This document shows positions 36,919-46,430 of a DNA stretch of 64,000 bases, piece by piece. Every line of letters begins with the position of its first letter. Position 1 is the stretch's first letter. The notes under the pieces were generated by a model that was not told where the DNA came from, made no database searches, and worked only from the letters and a program-made list of their open reading frames with translations. Both the position numbers and the translations under genes were made by a program. This DNA comes from Agrobacterium larrymoorei (GTDB lineage: Bacteria; Pseudomonadota; Alphaproteobacteria; Rhizobiales; Rhizobiaceae), in the NCBI RefSeq assembly GCF_013322225.1, contig NZ_JAAMFB010000010.1:62001-126000 (forward strand), read 5' to 3'.

Positions 36919-37656
36919 ATGTTTGATCTGACTGGCCGCAAGGCTCTCATCACCGGCGCAACCGGCGGCATCGGCGAGGAAATCGCCCGTATGCTGCACG
37001 CGCAGGGCGCAACTGTCGGTCTTCACGGCACCCGCGTCGAAAAGCTGGAGGCTCTGGCTTCCGAGCTTGGCGAACGCGTCAAGATTTTTCCGGCGAACCT
37101 TTCCGATCGCGCCGAAGTGAAAGCACTCGGCGAAAAAGCCGAGGCTGAACTGGAAGGCGTGGATATCCTCGTCAACAATGCCGGTATTACCAAGGACGGC
37201 CTGTTCGTTCGCATGAGCGACGAAGACTGGGACAACGTTCTGGAAGTGAACCTGACCGCCATGTTCCGCCTGACACGGGAACTGACGCACCCGATGATGC
37301 GCCGCCGTTTCGGCCGTATCATCAACATTACGTCGATTGTTGGCGTCACCGGCAATCCGGGTCAGGCGAACTACTGCGCCTCCAAGGCCGGTATGATCGG
37401 CTTTTCCAAGTCGCTGGCGCAGGAAATCGCAACGCGCAATGTCACCGTCAACTGCGTGGCTCCAGGCTTCATCGAAAGCGCGATGACGGACAAGCTCAAC
37501 GACAAGCAGAAAGACGCCATCATGGGCGCAATTCCCATGAAGCGCATGGGCACCGGCGCAGAAGTCGCGTCCGCCGTGCTGTACCTGGCTTCGAACGAAG
37601 CGGGCTACATGACGGGCCAGACGCTGCACGTCAACGGCGGCATGGCGATGATTTAA
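36919..37656 (+). CDS. fabG: 3-oxoacyl-ACP reductase
   Basis: A 245-residue SDR enzyme that reduces 3-oxoacyl-ACP with NADPH in each elongation cycle. TGATGGIGEEIA binds the cofactor; NNAG, Ser in NITSIVG and the YCASKAG pair form the active site; the C-terminus GQTLHVNGGMAMI is FabG-like. It is second in the fabD-fabG-acpP-fabF cluster. A 287-base gap before acpP suggests acpP also has its own promoter. Confidence 0.94.
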   Translation: MFDLTGRKALITGATGGIGEEIARMLHAQGATVGLHGTRVEKLEALASELGERVKIFPANLSDRAEVKALGEKAEAELEGVDILVNNAGITKDGLFVRMSDEDWDNVLEVNLTAMFRLTRELTHPMMRRRFGRIINITSIVGVTGNPGQANYCASKAGMIGFSKSLAQEIATRNVTVNCVAPGFIESAMTDKLNDKQKDAIMGAIPMKRMGTGAEVASAVLYLASNEAGYMTGQTLHVNGGMAMI

Positions 37657-37943
37657 CAACGTCGCCTGAACGGTGGCTGCAAATAAAATTGCCTGTAGAG
37701 TGCGTGTGTTAGCGTTATTTTAAGGCTTTTTTCCCGCAACAAACCGTGTTAAGCGGGCGAAGACTGTGAACAGTCGTCCCGGAACGAATAGCGACCGTTG
37801 CGATTTTATGCGACGATGTTTAGCTTGAACCGGGTTGAACGGGTTTGCCCACGGCGTTTTTCTTGAAAGACGCTTGGGGGTTTTAACAGGGCAGGGTGCC
37901 TAAAAAGGGCATTCCTTTCAAAGTAAAGGTCGAGGAAACCGAC

Positions 37944-38180
37944 ATGAGCGATATCGCAGAACGCGTAAAGAAAATTGTAGTTGATCATCTTGGCGTTGAC
38001 GCCGACAAAGTCGTTGAAGGCGCAAGCTTCATCGATGATCTGGGCGCTGACTCGCTCGACACCGTTGAACTGGTCATGGCGTTCGAAGAAGAATTCGGCG
38101 TTGAAATTCCAGACGACGCAGCTGACTCGATCCTGACTGTTGGCGACGCTGTAAAGTTCATCGAAAAGGCTCAGGCCTAA
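37944..38180 (+). CDS. acpP: Acyl carrier protein
   Basis: A 78-residue acidic carrier that holds growing acyl chains on a phosphopantetheine arm at Ser37 in [13 protein letters not shown]. The start at 37944 ([13 protein letters not shown]) matches the family and has GAGGA upstream; the open frame to 37896 is not conserved-looking. The 287 bases upstream hold a GACTGT-2-ACAGTC palindrome (37762-37775) and a weak promoter-like pair (TTGCGA at 37798, TAGCTT at 37821). Strong independent transcription would fit the abundance of this protein. Confidence 0.97.
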   Translation: MSDIAERVKKIVVDHLGVDADKVVEGASFIDDLGADSLDTVELVMAFEEEFGVEIPDDAADSILTVGDAVKFIEKAQA

Positions 38181-38192
38181 TCATTGAACGGA

Positions 38193-38249
38193 GGGAAGGC
38201 GTTTTCGTGCCTTCCCGATATGGCCCGGCCCGTCCGGGCCAATATTTTA
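38193..38249 (+). terminator. Double hairpin terminator after acpP
   Basis: Two perfect stems lie in series: GGGAAGGC/GCCTTCCC (38193-38216, 8-base loop) and GGCCCGG/CCGGGCC (38222-38240, 5-base loop), the latter followed by AATATTTTA. They begin 12 bases after the acpP stop and would separate abundant acpP mRNA from fabF or stabilise its 3' end. Confidence 0.6.
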
Positions 38250-38326
38250 TCGTGCGGTCCTTTAGCACCTGATCGGCGCTTTCCGTACGCTGCAATTACC
38301 GACGATGGGATGATGAGGGCAGAGCA

Positions 38327-39595
38327 TTGACTTTGAGACGTGTCGTTATCACCGGTACCGGCATGGTATCTCCTCTTGGCTGCGGAACGGAAATCAGCTG
38401 GGAGCGGCTTCTCGCCGGACAGAACGGTGCCCGTCTCGTCACTGAATTCGAGGTTGACGATCTTCCCGCCAAAATAGCCTGCCGTATCCCTGTTGGCGAT
38501 GGCACCGACGGCACCTTCAATCCAGATGACTGGATGGAGCCGAAGGAGCAGCGCAAGGTCGACCCTTTCATCGTTTACGGCATGGCCGCTGCCGAGATGG
38601 CGCTGAACGACGCCAATTGGCATCCGGAAACCGACGAAGACCAGATCATGACCGGCGTCCTGATCGGCTCCGGCATTGGTGGCCTCGAAGGCATCGTCGA
38701 GGCTGGCTACACACTTCGCGACAAGGGTCCGCGCCGCATATCCCCTTTCTTTATCCCGGGCCGTTTGATCAACCTCATCTCCGGTCAGGTCTCAATAAGG
38801 CATAAGCTGCGCGGCCCGAACCACTCCGTCGTCACAGCCTGCTCCACCGGCGCGCACGCGATCGGCGATGCAAGCCGTTTGATCGCGCTTGGCGATGCGG
38901 ATGTCATGGTCGCTGGCGGTGCCGAGTCGCCTGTCTGCCGCATTTCGCTCGCTGGCTTTGCCGCCTGCAAGGCGCTCTCCACGCAGCACAATGACGATCC
39001 GCAAAAGGCTTCGCGTCCCTATGATCGTGACCGTGACGGCTTCGTCATGGGCGAGGGTGCCGGTATCGTCGTTCTGGAAGAGTTGGAACACGCCAAGGCG
39101 CGCGGTGCCAAGATTTACGCGGAAGTCGTCGGCTACGGTCTGTCTGGCGATGCCTTCCATATCACTGCCCCATCGGAAGATGGCGAAGGTGCCTATCGCT
39201 GCATGTCCATGGCGCTGAAGCGCGCCGGTCTGACGGCTGCCGATATCGACTACATCAATGCACACGGCACCTCGACCATGGCCGATACCATCGAGCTTGG
39301 CGCGGTCGAACGCCTCGTCGGCGATGCTGCATCGAATATTTCCATGTCCTCTACCAAGTCTGCGACTGGCCATCTTCTGGGGGCCGCAGGCGCAATCGAG
39401 GCAATTTTTGCAACGCTCGCGATCCGCGACAATATCGTTCCGCCGACGCTCAATCTCGATAATCCAGACGTCGAAACGGCCATTGATCTCGTCCCGCATA
39501 CGGCACGCAAGCGCGACGTTAACGTGGCGCTTTCGAACTCCTTTGGCTTCGGCGGCACCAATGCCTCGCTGGTTCTTCGCCGTTACGAAGCCTGA
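38327..39595 (+). CDS. fabF: 3-oxoacyl-ACP synthase II
   Basis: A 422-residue condensing enzyme that extends acyl-ACP by two carbons. The Cys-His-His triad is visible: Cys172 (VTACSTGAHA), His in INAHGTST and His in KSATGHLLGAAG. The start is TTG; the one at 38327 has GAGGG seven bases upstream, while a second TTG at 38333 would give MRRVVITG. No ATG is available. It closes the fatty-acid cluster. Confidence 0.94.
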   Translation: MTLRRVVITGTGMVSPLGCGTEISWERLLAGQNGARLVTEFEVDDLPAKIACRIPVGDGTDGTFNPDDWMEPKEQRKVDPFIVYGMAAAEMALNDANWHPETDEDQIMTGVLIGSGIGGLEGIVEAGYTLRDKGPRRISPFFIPGRLINLISGQVSIRHKLRGPNHSVVTACSTGAHAIGDASRLIALGDADVMVAGGAESPVCRISLAGFAACKALSTQHNDDPQKASRPYDRDRDGFVMGEGAGIVVLEELEHAKARGAKIYAEVVGYGLSGDAFHITAPSEDGEGAYRCMSMALKRAGLTAADIDYINAHGTSTMADTIELGAVERLVGDAASNISMSSTKSATGHLLGAAGAIEAIFATLAIRDNIVPPTLNLDNPDVETAIDLVPHTARKRDVNVALSNSFGFGGTNASLVLRRYEA

Positions 39596-39647
39596 CCGGA
39601 CAGCGGCACTTGCCGTTTCGTCGGGAATCACCCAAAAACGCTTCAGC

Positions 39648-39671
39648 TATCCCGGTGTAACAGCCGGGATA
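39648..39671 (+). terminator. Hairpin downstream of fabF
   Basis: TATCCCGG (39648-39655) pairs perfectly with CCGGGATA (39664-39671), with an 8-base loop. It starts about 50 bases after fabF; the tail ACTTTATCT is weakly T-rich. Confidence 0.45.
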
Positions 39672-39863
39672 ACTTTATCTGCCAATACTCGAGGGGCGTT
39701 GCCCTAAACGGAGTTGGCAAGACGGAAAATGCTTGTCTTCACAAACGAATATGTGTTGGCTGTTTCCGTCAGTCGTGAGTGCAGAATAGCCTGCCGAACC
39801 TGTTTTTTGCCGCATTGCCTGCTCAAACAAGCCGCTGTAATGCCGAACTGAAAAGGACCGCCG

Positions 39864-41081
39864 GTGAGCGATACGAGAGATGACAATCAGGCCCCCTACG
39901 GACGCGAAAGCTCGACCGAGAGCAAGGGCGGCCCGATCATTCCAAAGTCGCCTACCGAGGCACTAAGACCGGAAAAGGTCCCAGAGCCGCCAAAGCGCTC
40001 GAAGAAGGCGCACAGTCAGCTCGTGATCTTTCTGAATTTCGTCATGACGCTGTTGGTTGCCGTGGCGGTGATCGGAATTGCCGGCTTCTACTACATGATC
40101 AGCTCGTTTCATGAGGCGGGTCCGCTGCAGACGAACGCTACCTTTACCGTTCGCAATGGCGCAGGTCTGGCGGAAATCGCCGGCAACCTTGAGCGCGACG
40201 GTGCCATTTCAAACGCCCGAATCTTCCGGCTGATGGCGGATCGTTATCTCCAGCAGGGCCAGACGCCGAAGCCTGGTGAATACGAGATCAAAGCCCGGAC
40301 CTCGATGAAGGACATTCTGGCACTGCTGGAATCCGGCAAGTCCATTCTTTACACGGTGTCCGTTCCCGAGGGGCTTACGGTAAAGCAGATATTTGCAAGG
40401 TTGGCGGCTGAACAGACTTTGGAAGGCGATCTGCCTGCGGACCTGCCGCCGGAAGGCAGTCTACGCCCCGATACCTATCCCTTCACGCGCGGCACAAAGC
40501 GCGAGGAGATCGTGCATCAGATGCGCGCCGCCCAGACAAGGCTTGTCGAACTTTTGTGGGAACGCCGCGATCCGAACCTGCCGATTAAAACGGTCGAAGA
40601 GTTTGTGACGCTCGCTTCCATCGTCGAGAAGGAAACCGGCAAGGACGACGAACGTGGACATGTAGCATCGGTCTTCTACAACCGCATCAACAAGAAGATG
40701 CGCCTGCAATCGGATCCGACCATCATTTACGGTTTGTTCGGCGGCGAAGGAAAGCCCGCGGATCGCCCAATCTATCAGTCCGATTTGCAGAAAGAGACGC
40801 CGTTCAATACCTACATCATCCGTGGCCTGCCGCCGCACCCGATCGCCAACCCGGGGCGCGCCGCGCTCGAAGCGACAGCCAATCCATGGCGCACGGACGA
40901 TCTTTACTTTGTCGCCGATGGCACAGGCGGTCACGCGTTCGCCAAAACTCTGGACGAGCACAATGCGAATGTCCGCCGATGGCGCAAGGTCGAAGCCGAA
41001 AAGGCAGCGGCTGGCGGAACCCCGGAAACGGTCGTGGATGGGCAGCCGGACGGATCTCAGGCAGAAAGACCAGCCAATTAA
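39864..41081 (+). CDS. mltG: Endolytic transglycosylase MltG
   Basis: A 405-residue YceG/MltG protein that cuts nascent peptidoglycan and limits glycan strand length. A cytoplasmic polar N-terminus (1-50) precedes one membrane helix (about 55-77) and the periplasmic catalytic domain, with the conserved ASIVEKETG, SVFYNRI and LQSDPTIIYG segments. The start is GTG at 39864 with AAAGGA upstream. The C-terminal 30 residues are polar and variable. It lies 60 bases before yicC. Confidence 0.9.
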   Translation: MSDTRDDNQAPYGRESSTESKGGPIIPKSPTEALRPEKVPEPPKRSKKAHSQLVIFLNFVMTLLVAVAVIGIAGFYYMISSFHEAGPLQTNATFTVRNGAGLAEIAGNLERDGAISNARIFRLMADRYLQQGQTPKPGEYEIKARTSMKDILALLESGKSILYTVSVPEGLTVKQIFARLAAEQTLEGDLPADLPPEGSLRPDTYPFTRGTKREEIVHQMRAAQTRLVELLWERRDPNLPIKTVEEFVTLASIVEKETGKDDERGHVASVFYNRINKKMRLQSDPTIIYGLFGGEGKPADRPIYQSDLQKETPFNTYIIRGLPPHPIANPGRAALEATANPWRTDDLYFVADGTGGHAFAKTLDEHNANVRRWRKVEAEKAAAGGTPETVVDGQPDGSQAERPAN

Positions 41082-41141
41082 ACAGTATTTTTCGCGGCAC
41101 CCACAAGGTGCCGCGTTCGTATCTTCCGGGTAGGGGTCACA

Positions 41142-42029
41142 ATGACATTGCAATCCATGACGGGCTTTGCGCGCAGCGAAGGCTTTTCCGGCAACGGCCG
41201 TTGGGCGTGGGAACTACGCTCGGTAAACGGCAAAGGGCTCGATTTGCGCTTACGCCTGCCTTCGGGCATGGAGGCTTTGGAAGCGCAACTGCGAGACATC
41301 GCCGCCAAGAGCCTTTCTCGAGGCAATATTCAGGCCGGTCTCAGTCTTTCCGCGTCCGAAACCAAACTTGAAGCGGTGGTCAACCGTGATGCCCTGGACG
41401 CGGTGCTTGCGTTGAAACAGGAGCTTGGCAGCGTCGTCAGCGATGGGCCGCTCAGCTTCGATACGCTTCTATCCGTGCGCGGCCTCGTCGAGTTTCGCGA
41501 GCCGGAGGAAAGCGCAGACGCCCGGGAGGCGCGCCACCGCGATATCGCTGCCGGCTTCGCAGCAGCTATTGCAGACCTCAAAGCCATGCGCGAGCGCGAG
41601 GGCCAATCACTCTTTGCCATCCTTTCCGCCCATATCGACCTGATCGAGCAGTTAACGCGAACAATCGAAGACGATCCATCCCGCCAGCCGGAAAACATCC
41701 GCGAACGTCTGGCCGCGCAGATCGCCCTGATTGGTGACGGGAATGCCACTCTGGACCGCGACCGGCTTCATGCCGAAGCGGCGCTCTTAGCAACGAAAGC
41801 GGATTTGCGCGAAGAGATAGACCGGCTGAATGCTCATGTCGCGGCTTCTCGTGAGCTATTGCAAAACGGCGGGCCGGTTGGCCGCAAGCTCGACTTTCTT
41901 GCACAGGAATTTAACCGCGAGTCGAATACAATCTGTTCCAAATCCAATGCCAGTGCTGTAACCGCTGCAGGGATAGAATTGAAAGTGGTTATCGATCAAT
42001 TCCGCGAACAGGTCCAAAATCTGGAGTAG
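41142..42029 (+). CDS. yicC: YicC-family endoribonuclease-like protein
   Basis: A 295-residue member of the YicC/YloC family, recently recognised as endoribonucleases in enterics. The N-terminus [14 protein letters not shown] and [21 protein letters not shown] and the C-terminal [20 protein letters not shown] are diagnostic. It sits 4 bases before gmk, an arrangement conserved in many proteobacteria. Confidence 0.88.
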   Translation: MTLQSMTGFARSEGFSGNGRWAWELRSVNGKGLDLRLRLPSGMEALEAQLRDIAAKSLSRGNIQAGLSLSASETKLEAVVNRDALDAVLALKQELGSVVSDGPLSFDTLLSVRGLVEFREPEESADAREARHRDIAAGFAAAIADLKAMREREGQSLFAILSAHIDLIEQLTRTIEDDPSRQPENIRERLAAQIALIGDGNATLDRDRLHAEAALLATKADLREEIDRLNAHVAASRELLQNGGPVGRKLDFLAQEFNRESNTICSKSNASAVTAAGIELKVVIDQFREQVQNLE

Positions 42030-42033
42030 GTCC

Positions 42034-42717
42034 ATGGCGCCAGCGAATAGCTCTCCCGTTCAGATCGCCCGCAGAGGGCTGATGCTGGTGATTTCCTCTC
42101 CCTCAGGGGCAGGTAAATCGACGATTGCGCGTAATCTGCTCGAAAAGGACAAGAACATCAGCCTGTCCGTAAGCGTGACGACGCGTCCACGCCGACAGAG
42201 TGAGATCGAGGGCATCCACTATCACTTCATTTCCAAGCGTGACTTCGAAGTGATGCGCGACAGCGACTCCCTTCTTGAGTGGGCAGAGGTTCACGGAAAT
42301 TTCTACGGCACACCGCGTCAGCCGGTCGAAGCAGCCATGTCTGAAGGTAAGGACATGCTGTTCGATATCGATTGGCAGGGTGCAGAGCAGCTTCAAGACA
42401 AGATGAGCGCAGATGTCGTCTCCATCTTCATTTTGCCGCCGACCATGACGGAACTGCAATCTCGCCTTCACCGCCGCGCCGAAGATACGGAGGAGGTCAT
42501 CCAGACCCGCCTCGCCAACTCCCGCGCCGAAATCGAGCATTGGCACGACTACGACTACGTTATCCTGAACGACGACCTTCAGGCCGCCTTTGAAGCCGTG
42601 GAGGCCATCGTCAAATCCGAGCGTGTTCGTCGTGACCGCCGCCACGGTATGTTCGATTTCGTGCGTGGTCTGTTGGAAGAAGTGCCTAATCTCCATTCCG
42701 CTCCCGCCAAAACCTAA
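42034..42717 (+). CDS. gmk: Guanylate kinase
   Basis: A 227-residue nucleotide kinase converting GMP to GDP. The P-loop [10 protein letters not shown] is at 21-30, followed by [14 protein letters not shown] that contacts GMP and the lid segment. Length is slightly above the E. coli enzyme (207) because of short extensions at both ends. Last gene of mltG-yicC-gmk. Confidence 0.95.
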   Translation: MAPANSSPVQIARRGLMLVISSPSGAGKSTIARNLLEKDKNISLSVSVTTRPRRQSEIEGIHYHFISKRDFEVMRDSDSLLEWAEVHGNFYGTPRQPVEAAMSEGKDMLFDIDWQGAEQLQDKMSADVVSIFILPPTMTELQSRLHRRAEDTEEVIQTRLANSRAEIEHWHDYDYVILNDDLQAAFEAVEAIVKSERVRRDRRHGMFDFVRGLLEEVPNLHSAPAKT

Positions 42718-42750
42718 AGCATTCTGCTGCTCTCAATTGTCGGGATATCA

Positions 42751-42774
42751 AGCAGTATCGGATGCGATACTGCT
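42751..42774 (+). terminator. Hairpin downstream of gmk
   Basis: AGCAGTATCG (42751-42760) and CGATACTGCT (42765-42774) make a perfect 10-bp stem with a GATG loop, 34 bases after the gmk stop. No T-tract follows, so it may be a palindromic element or a factor-dependent termination site. Confidence 0.4.
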
Positions 42775-42919
42775 CTGAAGATCAGTGGCTGCCTCAGCGA
42801 CGCGACAAAATGTCGAATTCAAAGACGTCAGGTTTGCGCCTATGTATCATCAGCTTCGTTCGAACGAAGAGTATGCATGTGGCGATGAACCATTCGTCAG
42901 ACAATTCGGGTGAATAACC

Positions 42920-43024
42920 ATGAAATACCATCAGCATTTCCGCGCGCGCAGTCGTGAGATGAATCGCGCGGCGGTCGTTGCCGCTTTTCTAGATGCCTAT
43001 GACTTCACCGAGGAGTATTTGTGA
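42920..43024 (+). CDS. Candidate 34-residue micro-protein
   Basis: An ORF reading MKYHQHFRARSREMNRAAVV and ending DAYDFTEEYL. An in-frame stop lies 9 bases upstream, so the ATG is fixed if the ORF is real, but the ribosome site is weak. Its TGA overlaps the ATG of the next micro-ORF as TGATG, the same kind of junction seen in the GFA and MNT/HEPN genes. I recognise no family. Confidence 0.4.
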   Translation: MKYHQHFRARSREMNRAAVVAAFLDAYDFTEEYL

Positions 43025-43194
43025 TGGAATGGGTAGAGTGGTTCCCAATCGTCATGCTGCCGTTCAAGATCATCGTTGTCGGTGTCGGCATGTACTACTC
43101 CATCAAGTGGCATCACGACCAGGACAAGAAGAAGCGGGAAGAAGAAGAGCAGCGAAACCGGAAGGCCGCAGAGAGCCTTCCCACGCACCCTTGA
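43024..43194 (+). CDS. Candidate 56-residue membrane micro-protein
   Basis: The product starts MEWVEWFPIVMLPFKIIVVG, has one hydrophobic helix (about 6-26) and then a strongly charged stretch (HHDQDKKKREEEEQRNRKAA) likely to be helical. This single-pass layout with a charged cytoplasmic tail is typical of small bacterial membrane proteins. It starts on the stop of the 34-residue ORF and ends 26 bases from the convergent rsmA. No family recognised. Confidence 0.5.
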   Translation: MEWVEWFPIVMLPFKIIVVGVGMYYSIKWHHDQDKKKREEEEQRNRKAAESLPTHP

Positions 43195-43220
43195 CGCTTC
43201 GGATCAGGCACAAAGATAGT

Positions 43221-44051
43221 CTACAGGCTATTCGCCAGTCGTACGAACTCTTCAACTGAAAGCGTTTCGGCACGCCGTGTAGGATCGATACCTGCTTTTT
43301 CAAGCAACGCCTCGCCGCCAATGCTTTTCACGCTTTGGCGCAGCATCTTGCGTCGTTGGCCGAAGGCGGCTTCTGTGACTTTTTCGAGATTGGCCACATT
43401 GCAGGGCAGCGGCTTGTCCTTCGGTAGAAGATGCACAACCGTGGACGTCACTTTCGGCGGCGGGCTGAAGGCTTGCGGGGGCACATCAAATGCCATTTCC
43501 GGCACCGTGCGCCATCCAGTCAGCACGCCAAGACGACCGTAATGATTGTCGCCTTCTTCAGCCACGATCCGCTGACCGACCTCCCTCTGGAACATCAGCG
43601 TCATCGATAGCCAGAACGGCGGCCAATGCTTTGGCAGCAGCCAGTTGACCAGCAACTGCGTGCCGACATTATAAGGCAGGTTGGCAATGATGCGGACGGG
43701 CTCACCCTTCGGCACCAGTGCCTCGAAATCGGTTTTCAACGCATCGCCCTCGATCACCTCGAGGCGTCCTGGATAATGATCGGCTATTTCCGCCAGAGCG
43801 GGCAGGCAACGGCTGTCGCGCTCCACCGCAATAACCTTCTTCGCGCCGAGCGAAAGAATGGCACGCGTCAGACCGCCGGGACCGGGACCGACCTCGAAGA
43901 CGGTAACACCGTCGAGTGGACCTGCGGTGCGGGCGATCTTTTGGGTGAGATTGAGGTCGAACAGGAAGTTCTGTCCAAGCGATTTCTTTGCATCCAGCCC
44001 GTGGCGTTGGATAACGTCCCGAAGAGGCGGAAGACCGTCGATTGCTGCCAT
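43221..44051 (-). CDS. rsmA: 16S rRNA dimethyladenosine transferase
   Basis: A 276-residue SAM-dependent enzyme (KsgA) that dimethylates two adjacent adenines near the 3' end of 16S rRNA during late ribosome assembly. The motifs [23 protein letters not shown] (SAM binding) and the catalytic NLPYNV are present. Its ATG shares a base with the pdxA stop (TAATG), so it is the coupled last gene of a long minus-strand series. Its loss commonly gives kasugamycin resistance. Confidence 0.95.
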   Translation of the reverse strand: MAAIDGLPPLRDVIQRHGLDAKKSLGQNFLFDLNLTQKIARTAGPLDGVTVFEVGPGPGGLTRAILSLGAKKVIAVERDSRCLPALAEIADHYPGRLEVIEGDALKTDFEALVPKGEPVRIIANLPYNVGTQLLVNWLLPKHWPPFWLSMTLMFQREVGQRIVAEEGDNHYGRLGVLTGWRTVPEMAFDVPPQAFSPPPKVTSTVVHLLPKDKPLPCNVANLEKVTEAAFGQRRKMLRQSVKSIGGEALLEKAGIDPTRRAETLSVEEFVRLANSL

Positions 44052-45070
44052 TATGCTGTTGCCTGTCTCGCTGCTATTTCCGCAGCCATTTTGAGGGCTG
44101 CGACGAGGCTTGATTCGTTGGCGATGCCCTGACCCGCAATGCCGAAGGCAGTGCCGTGGTCTGGCGAAGTGCGGATGAAAGGCAGACCGAGGGTGACGTT
44201 GACTGAATCATCGAAGCCGAGCGCCTTGGCCGGGATCAAGCCCTGATCATGATACATGCAGATTGCCACGTCGTATCGCTTGCGCGCGGCATCGTGAAAC
44301 ATCGTATCGGCCGGCAACGGACCAAAAGCGTCGATTCCGTCTTTCCGAAGTTGGATAGTCGCCGGATGGATGATGTCGCGGTCTTCTGAGCCGATTGCAC
44401 CGTCCTCGCCCGCATGGGGGTTCAGTCCCGCAACCGCCAAACGTGGTGCCTCGATGCCGAACTTCTCACGCAGATCGCGCGCCACGATCCGGCAAGTGTC
44501 CAGTATAAGTTCCTCGGTCAATGCACCGGGAATATCCTTGACCGGAATATGGATGGTGACGGGAACGACACGCAGTTTCGGTCCTGCAATCATCATCACC
44601 GGTCTTGCTACCAGCCCGGAGTGTTTTAGGGCGAGGTCTGCCAGAAACTCCGTGTGACCTGGAAAACCGAAGCCTGCTTCGTACAGCACAGATTTCGCAA
44701 TCGGGTTGGTTACGACTGCCGTCGTTCTTTTCTGCACGGTCAGTTCAACCGCTGTCTCAATGGCCTTGATTGTCGCGTGTGCCGCACCCGTATGGGGTTG
44801 ACCGGCCTGAACCTCGAAACCAACGGCAACGGGTAAAACGGGAAGTGCTGAGCCGAAAGCGGCGGTGGCCTCTTCAGGTTCGCATGTCTTTAATTCGAGC
44901 GACACACCCAGAATGTGCGCACGGCTGATCAGAACGTCAGGATCGCCGATAAAAATGAATGGTGGCAGGTCAAGTTCTGCGCGCTTTGCCCAAGCGGCGA
45001 TGGCAATGTCCGGTCCGATGCCCGCGGGATCGCCTTGAGTTAGCGCTAAAGGCAGTTGAAGCGATGTCAC
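44051..45070 (-). CDS. pdxA: 4-hydroxythreonine-4-phosphate dehydrogenase
   Basis: A 339-residue NAD-dependent enzyme of pyridoxal-phosphate synthesis. [14 protein letters not shown] opens the protein; metal-binding histidines are visible in [10 protein letters not shown] and [12 protein letters not shown]; the C-terminal [16 protein letters not shown] is typical. It follows surA after about 120 bases and is coupled to rsmA, matching the surA-pdxA-rsmA order of E. coli. Confidence 0.94.
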   Translation of the reverse strand: MTSLQLPLALTQGDPAGIGPDIAIAAWAKRAELDLPPFIFIGDPDVLISRAHILGVSLELKTCEPEEATAAFGSALPVLPVAVGFEVQAGQPHTGAAHATIKAIETAVELTVQKRTTAVVTNPIAKSVLYEAGFGFPGHTEFLADLALKHSGLVARPVMMIAGPKLRVVPVTIHIPVKDIPGALTEELILDTCRIVARDLREKFGIEAPRLAVAGLNPHAGEDGAIGSEDRDIIHPATIQLRKDGIDAFGPLPADTMFHDAARKRYDVAICMYHDQGLIPAKALGFDDSVNVTLGLPFIRTSPDHGTAFGIAGQGIANESSLVAALKMAAEIAARQATA

Positions 45071-45192
45071 GGCAGTCGAGCTTTCATGTGAGAGCGGCGG
45101 GCCGTAGACTTCGAATGAAATGCAAGTGACCCAAAAAAGAACTTCAGAAGTAATGGCTGGGCATCGATCAATCGAGACCCAGCCGCGATCAA

Positions 45193-46134
45193 TCAGGTGC
45201 TGGTGATTTGCGCCTTCTTGCGCAGCTCGTCCAGATACTTCTTCTCATTCGGGTTTTCACCCTTTTCCGCCTTCGTCAAATCTTCTGCGCGGAAGACGAC
45301 TTCCGCAGCGTAGTCATCGGAAACCTGCTGCTTTTTACAGACCGCAAGGTACTCGACCCCCTTTTCAGTGACGCGCGTACCAGTGGTGCCACCTTCTGGC
45401 GTCTTTTCGACCAGAGGTTTCCAGTCTGCCGGCAATTCTGGCTCGAGCATACGGCCAAGATCCTTGATCGAGACATCGAGCATGGTCGCCGCAAAGGTTT
45501 TTGCCTGCTCGCAGCCGGGATAGCGCTTGCGAGACGCTTCAGCCTCGGACTTGCGTTTGCCGACGATCGACTTCTTGGATTCTGGAACGACGAAAATGAC
45601 CTGCTGGAGGAAATACTCGTTCGTCGTAGGCTTGCTGCCAGTTTCCTTCAGGCGCGTAACGAAATCCTGCGTCGACATGCGATTGCGCCCGCCGTAGCGC
45701 GCGTTGACGAGACGTGGCCAGCTCATCTGCACAGCGATGAAGGCCTTGAAATGCTCGGCACCGACGCCAGCCTGTGCCAGAACCTTTGTTAGCTGATCCG
45801 TCGTCATTTTATTGGTCGCGGCAAAGCGCGCGAAGGATGCATCGACGTCGGAAGTGCTGACGGACATCTTTACGCGGGCGATTTCCTCGCGCTTCAACGC
45901 TTCGTCTATAAGCTGTTCACGTGCCTTCTCGTTGAGATTGCCGGACTGACGCTGCAGCTTGAGGAAGGCGACACGCTTGCCGATATCGTCGGAAGTGATC
46001 GGCGTCTTGTTGACCACCACCTTGACCGCGCTCGCTGCAAAAGCCTGGTTAGCCTGCGGCGCAATCACCATGGGAACTGCGAAGATCGCAAAGGCGAATG
46101 CAACGCTACGCATTGCCTTCTTTCCGAAATTCAT
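45193..46134 (-). CDS. surA: SurA-like periplasmic chaperone
   Basis: A 313-residue protein with a signal peptide (cleavage near AFA, about residue 33). The N-terminal SurA chaperone domain is recognisable ([20 protein letters not shown]). A single degenerate parvulin-like region follows (about 165-280), against two in E. coli SurA (428 residues). It should escort outer-membrane proteins such as LptD, whose gene lies upstream on the same strand. A terminator and 296 bases separate it from lptD, so it may have its own promoter. Confidence 0.82.
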   Translation of the reverse strand: MNFGKKAMRSVAFAFAIFAVPMVIAPQANQAFAASAVKVVVNKTPITSDDIGKRVAFLKLQRQSGNLNEKAREQLIDEALKREEIARVKMSVSTSDVDASFARFAATNKMTTDQLTKVLAQAGVGAEHFKAFIAVQMSWPRLVNARYGGRNRMSTQDFVTRLKETGSKPTTNEYFLQQVIFVVPESKKSIVGKRKSEAEASRKRYPGCEQAKTFAATMLDVSIKDLGRMLEPELPADWKPLVEKTPEGGTTGTRVTEKGVEYLAVCKKQQVSDDYAAEVVFRAEDLTKAEKGENPNEKKYLDELRKKAQITST

Positions 46135-46395
46135 CGTGTTCTCTCCCTGTCAGCGAGCCGCTGCCTCGAAGGCGCGGCGTTGCTTTTAAACGATCACCAC
46201 AACTCGCATGGAATGAATTGCGCCAGTCATGGTGCTTTTGATTACAGTTTTACCGTGAACGTGACCGTGTATATCATCGGAACGAATAGAACGGCAATCA
46301 CCCGAGACAAGCAGATCGTAGATATGTACGGCAAAAACGTGACGTTGCTGCTCAGTGCGTTATCAAATAACAGTCAAATTCACTTAAGAACGGAC

Positions 46396-46424
46396 AAAAG
46401 AAAACGGCGGGAAAAATCCCGCCG
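46396..46424 (-). terminator. Rho-independent terminator of lptD
   Basis: On the minus strand CGGCGGGA and TCCCGCCG (46424-46405) form an 8-bp stem with a TTTT loop, followed by TTTTCTTTT (46404-46396). It begins 6 bases after the lptD stop. Confidence 0.85.
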
Positions 46425-46430
46425 CCTTGA

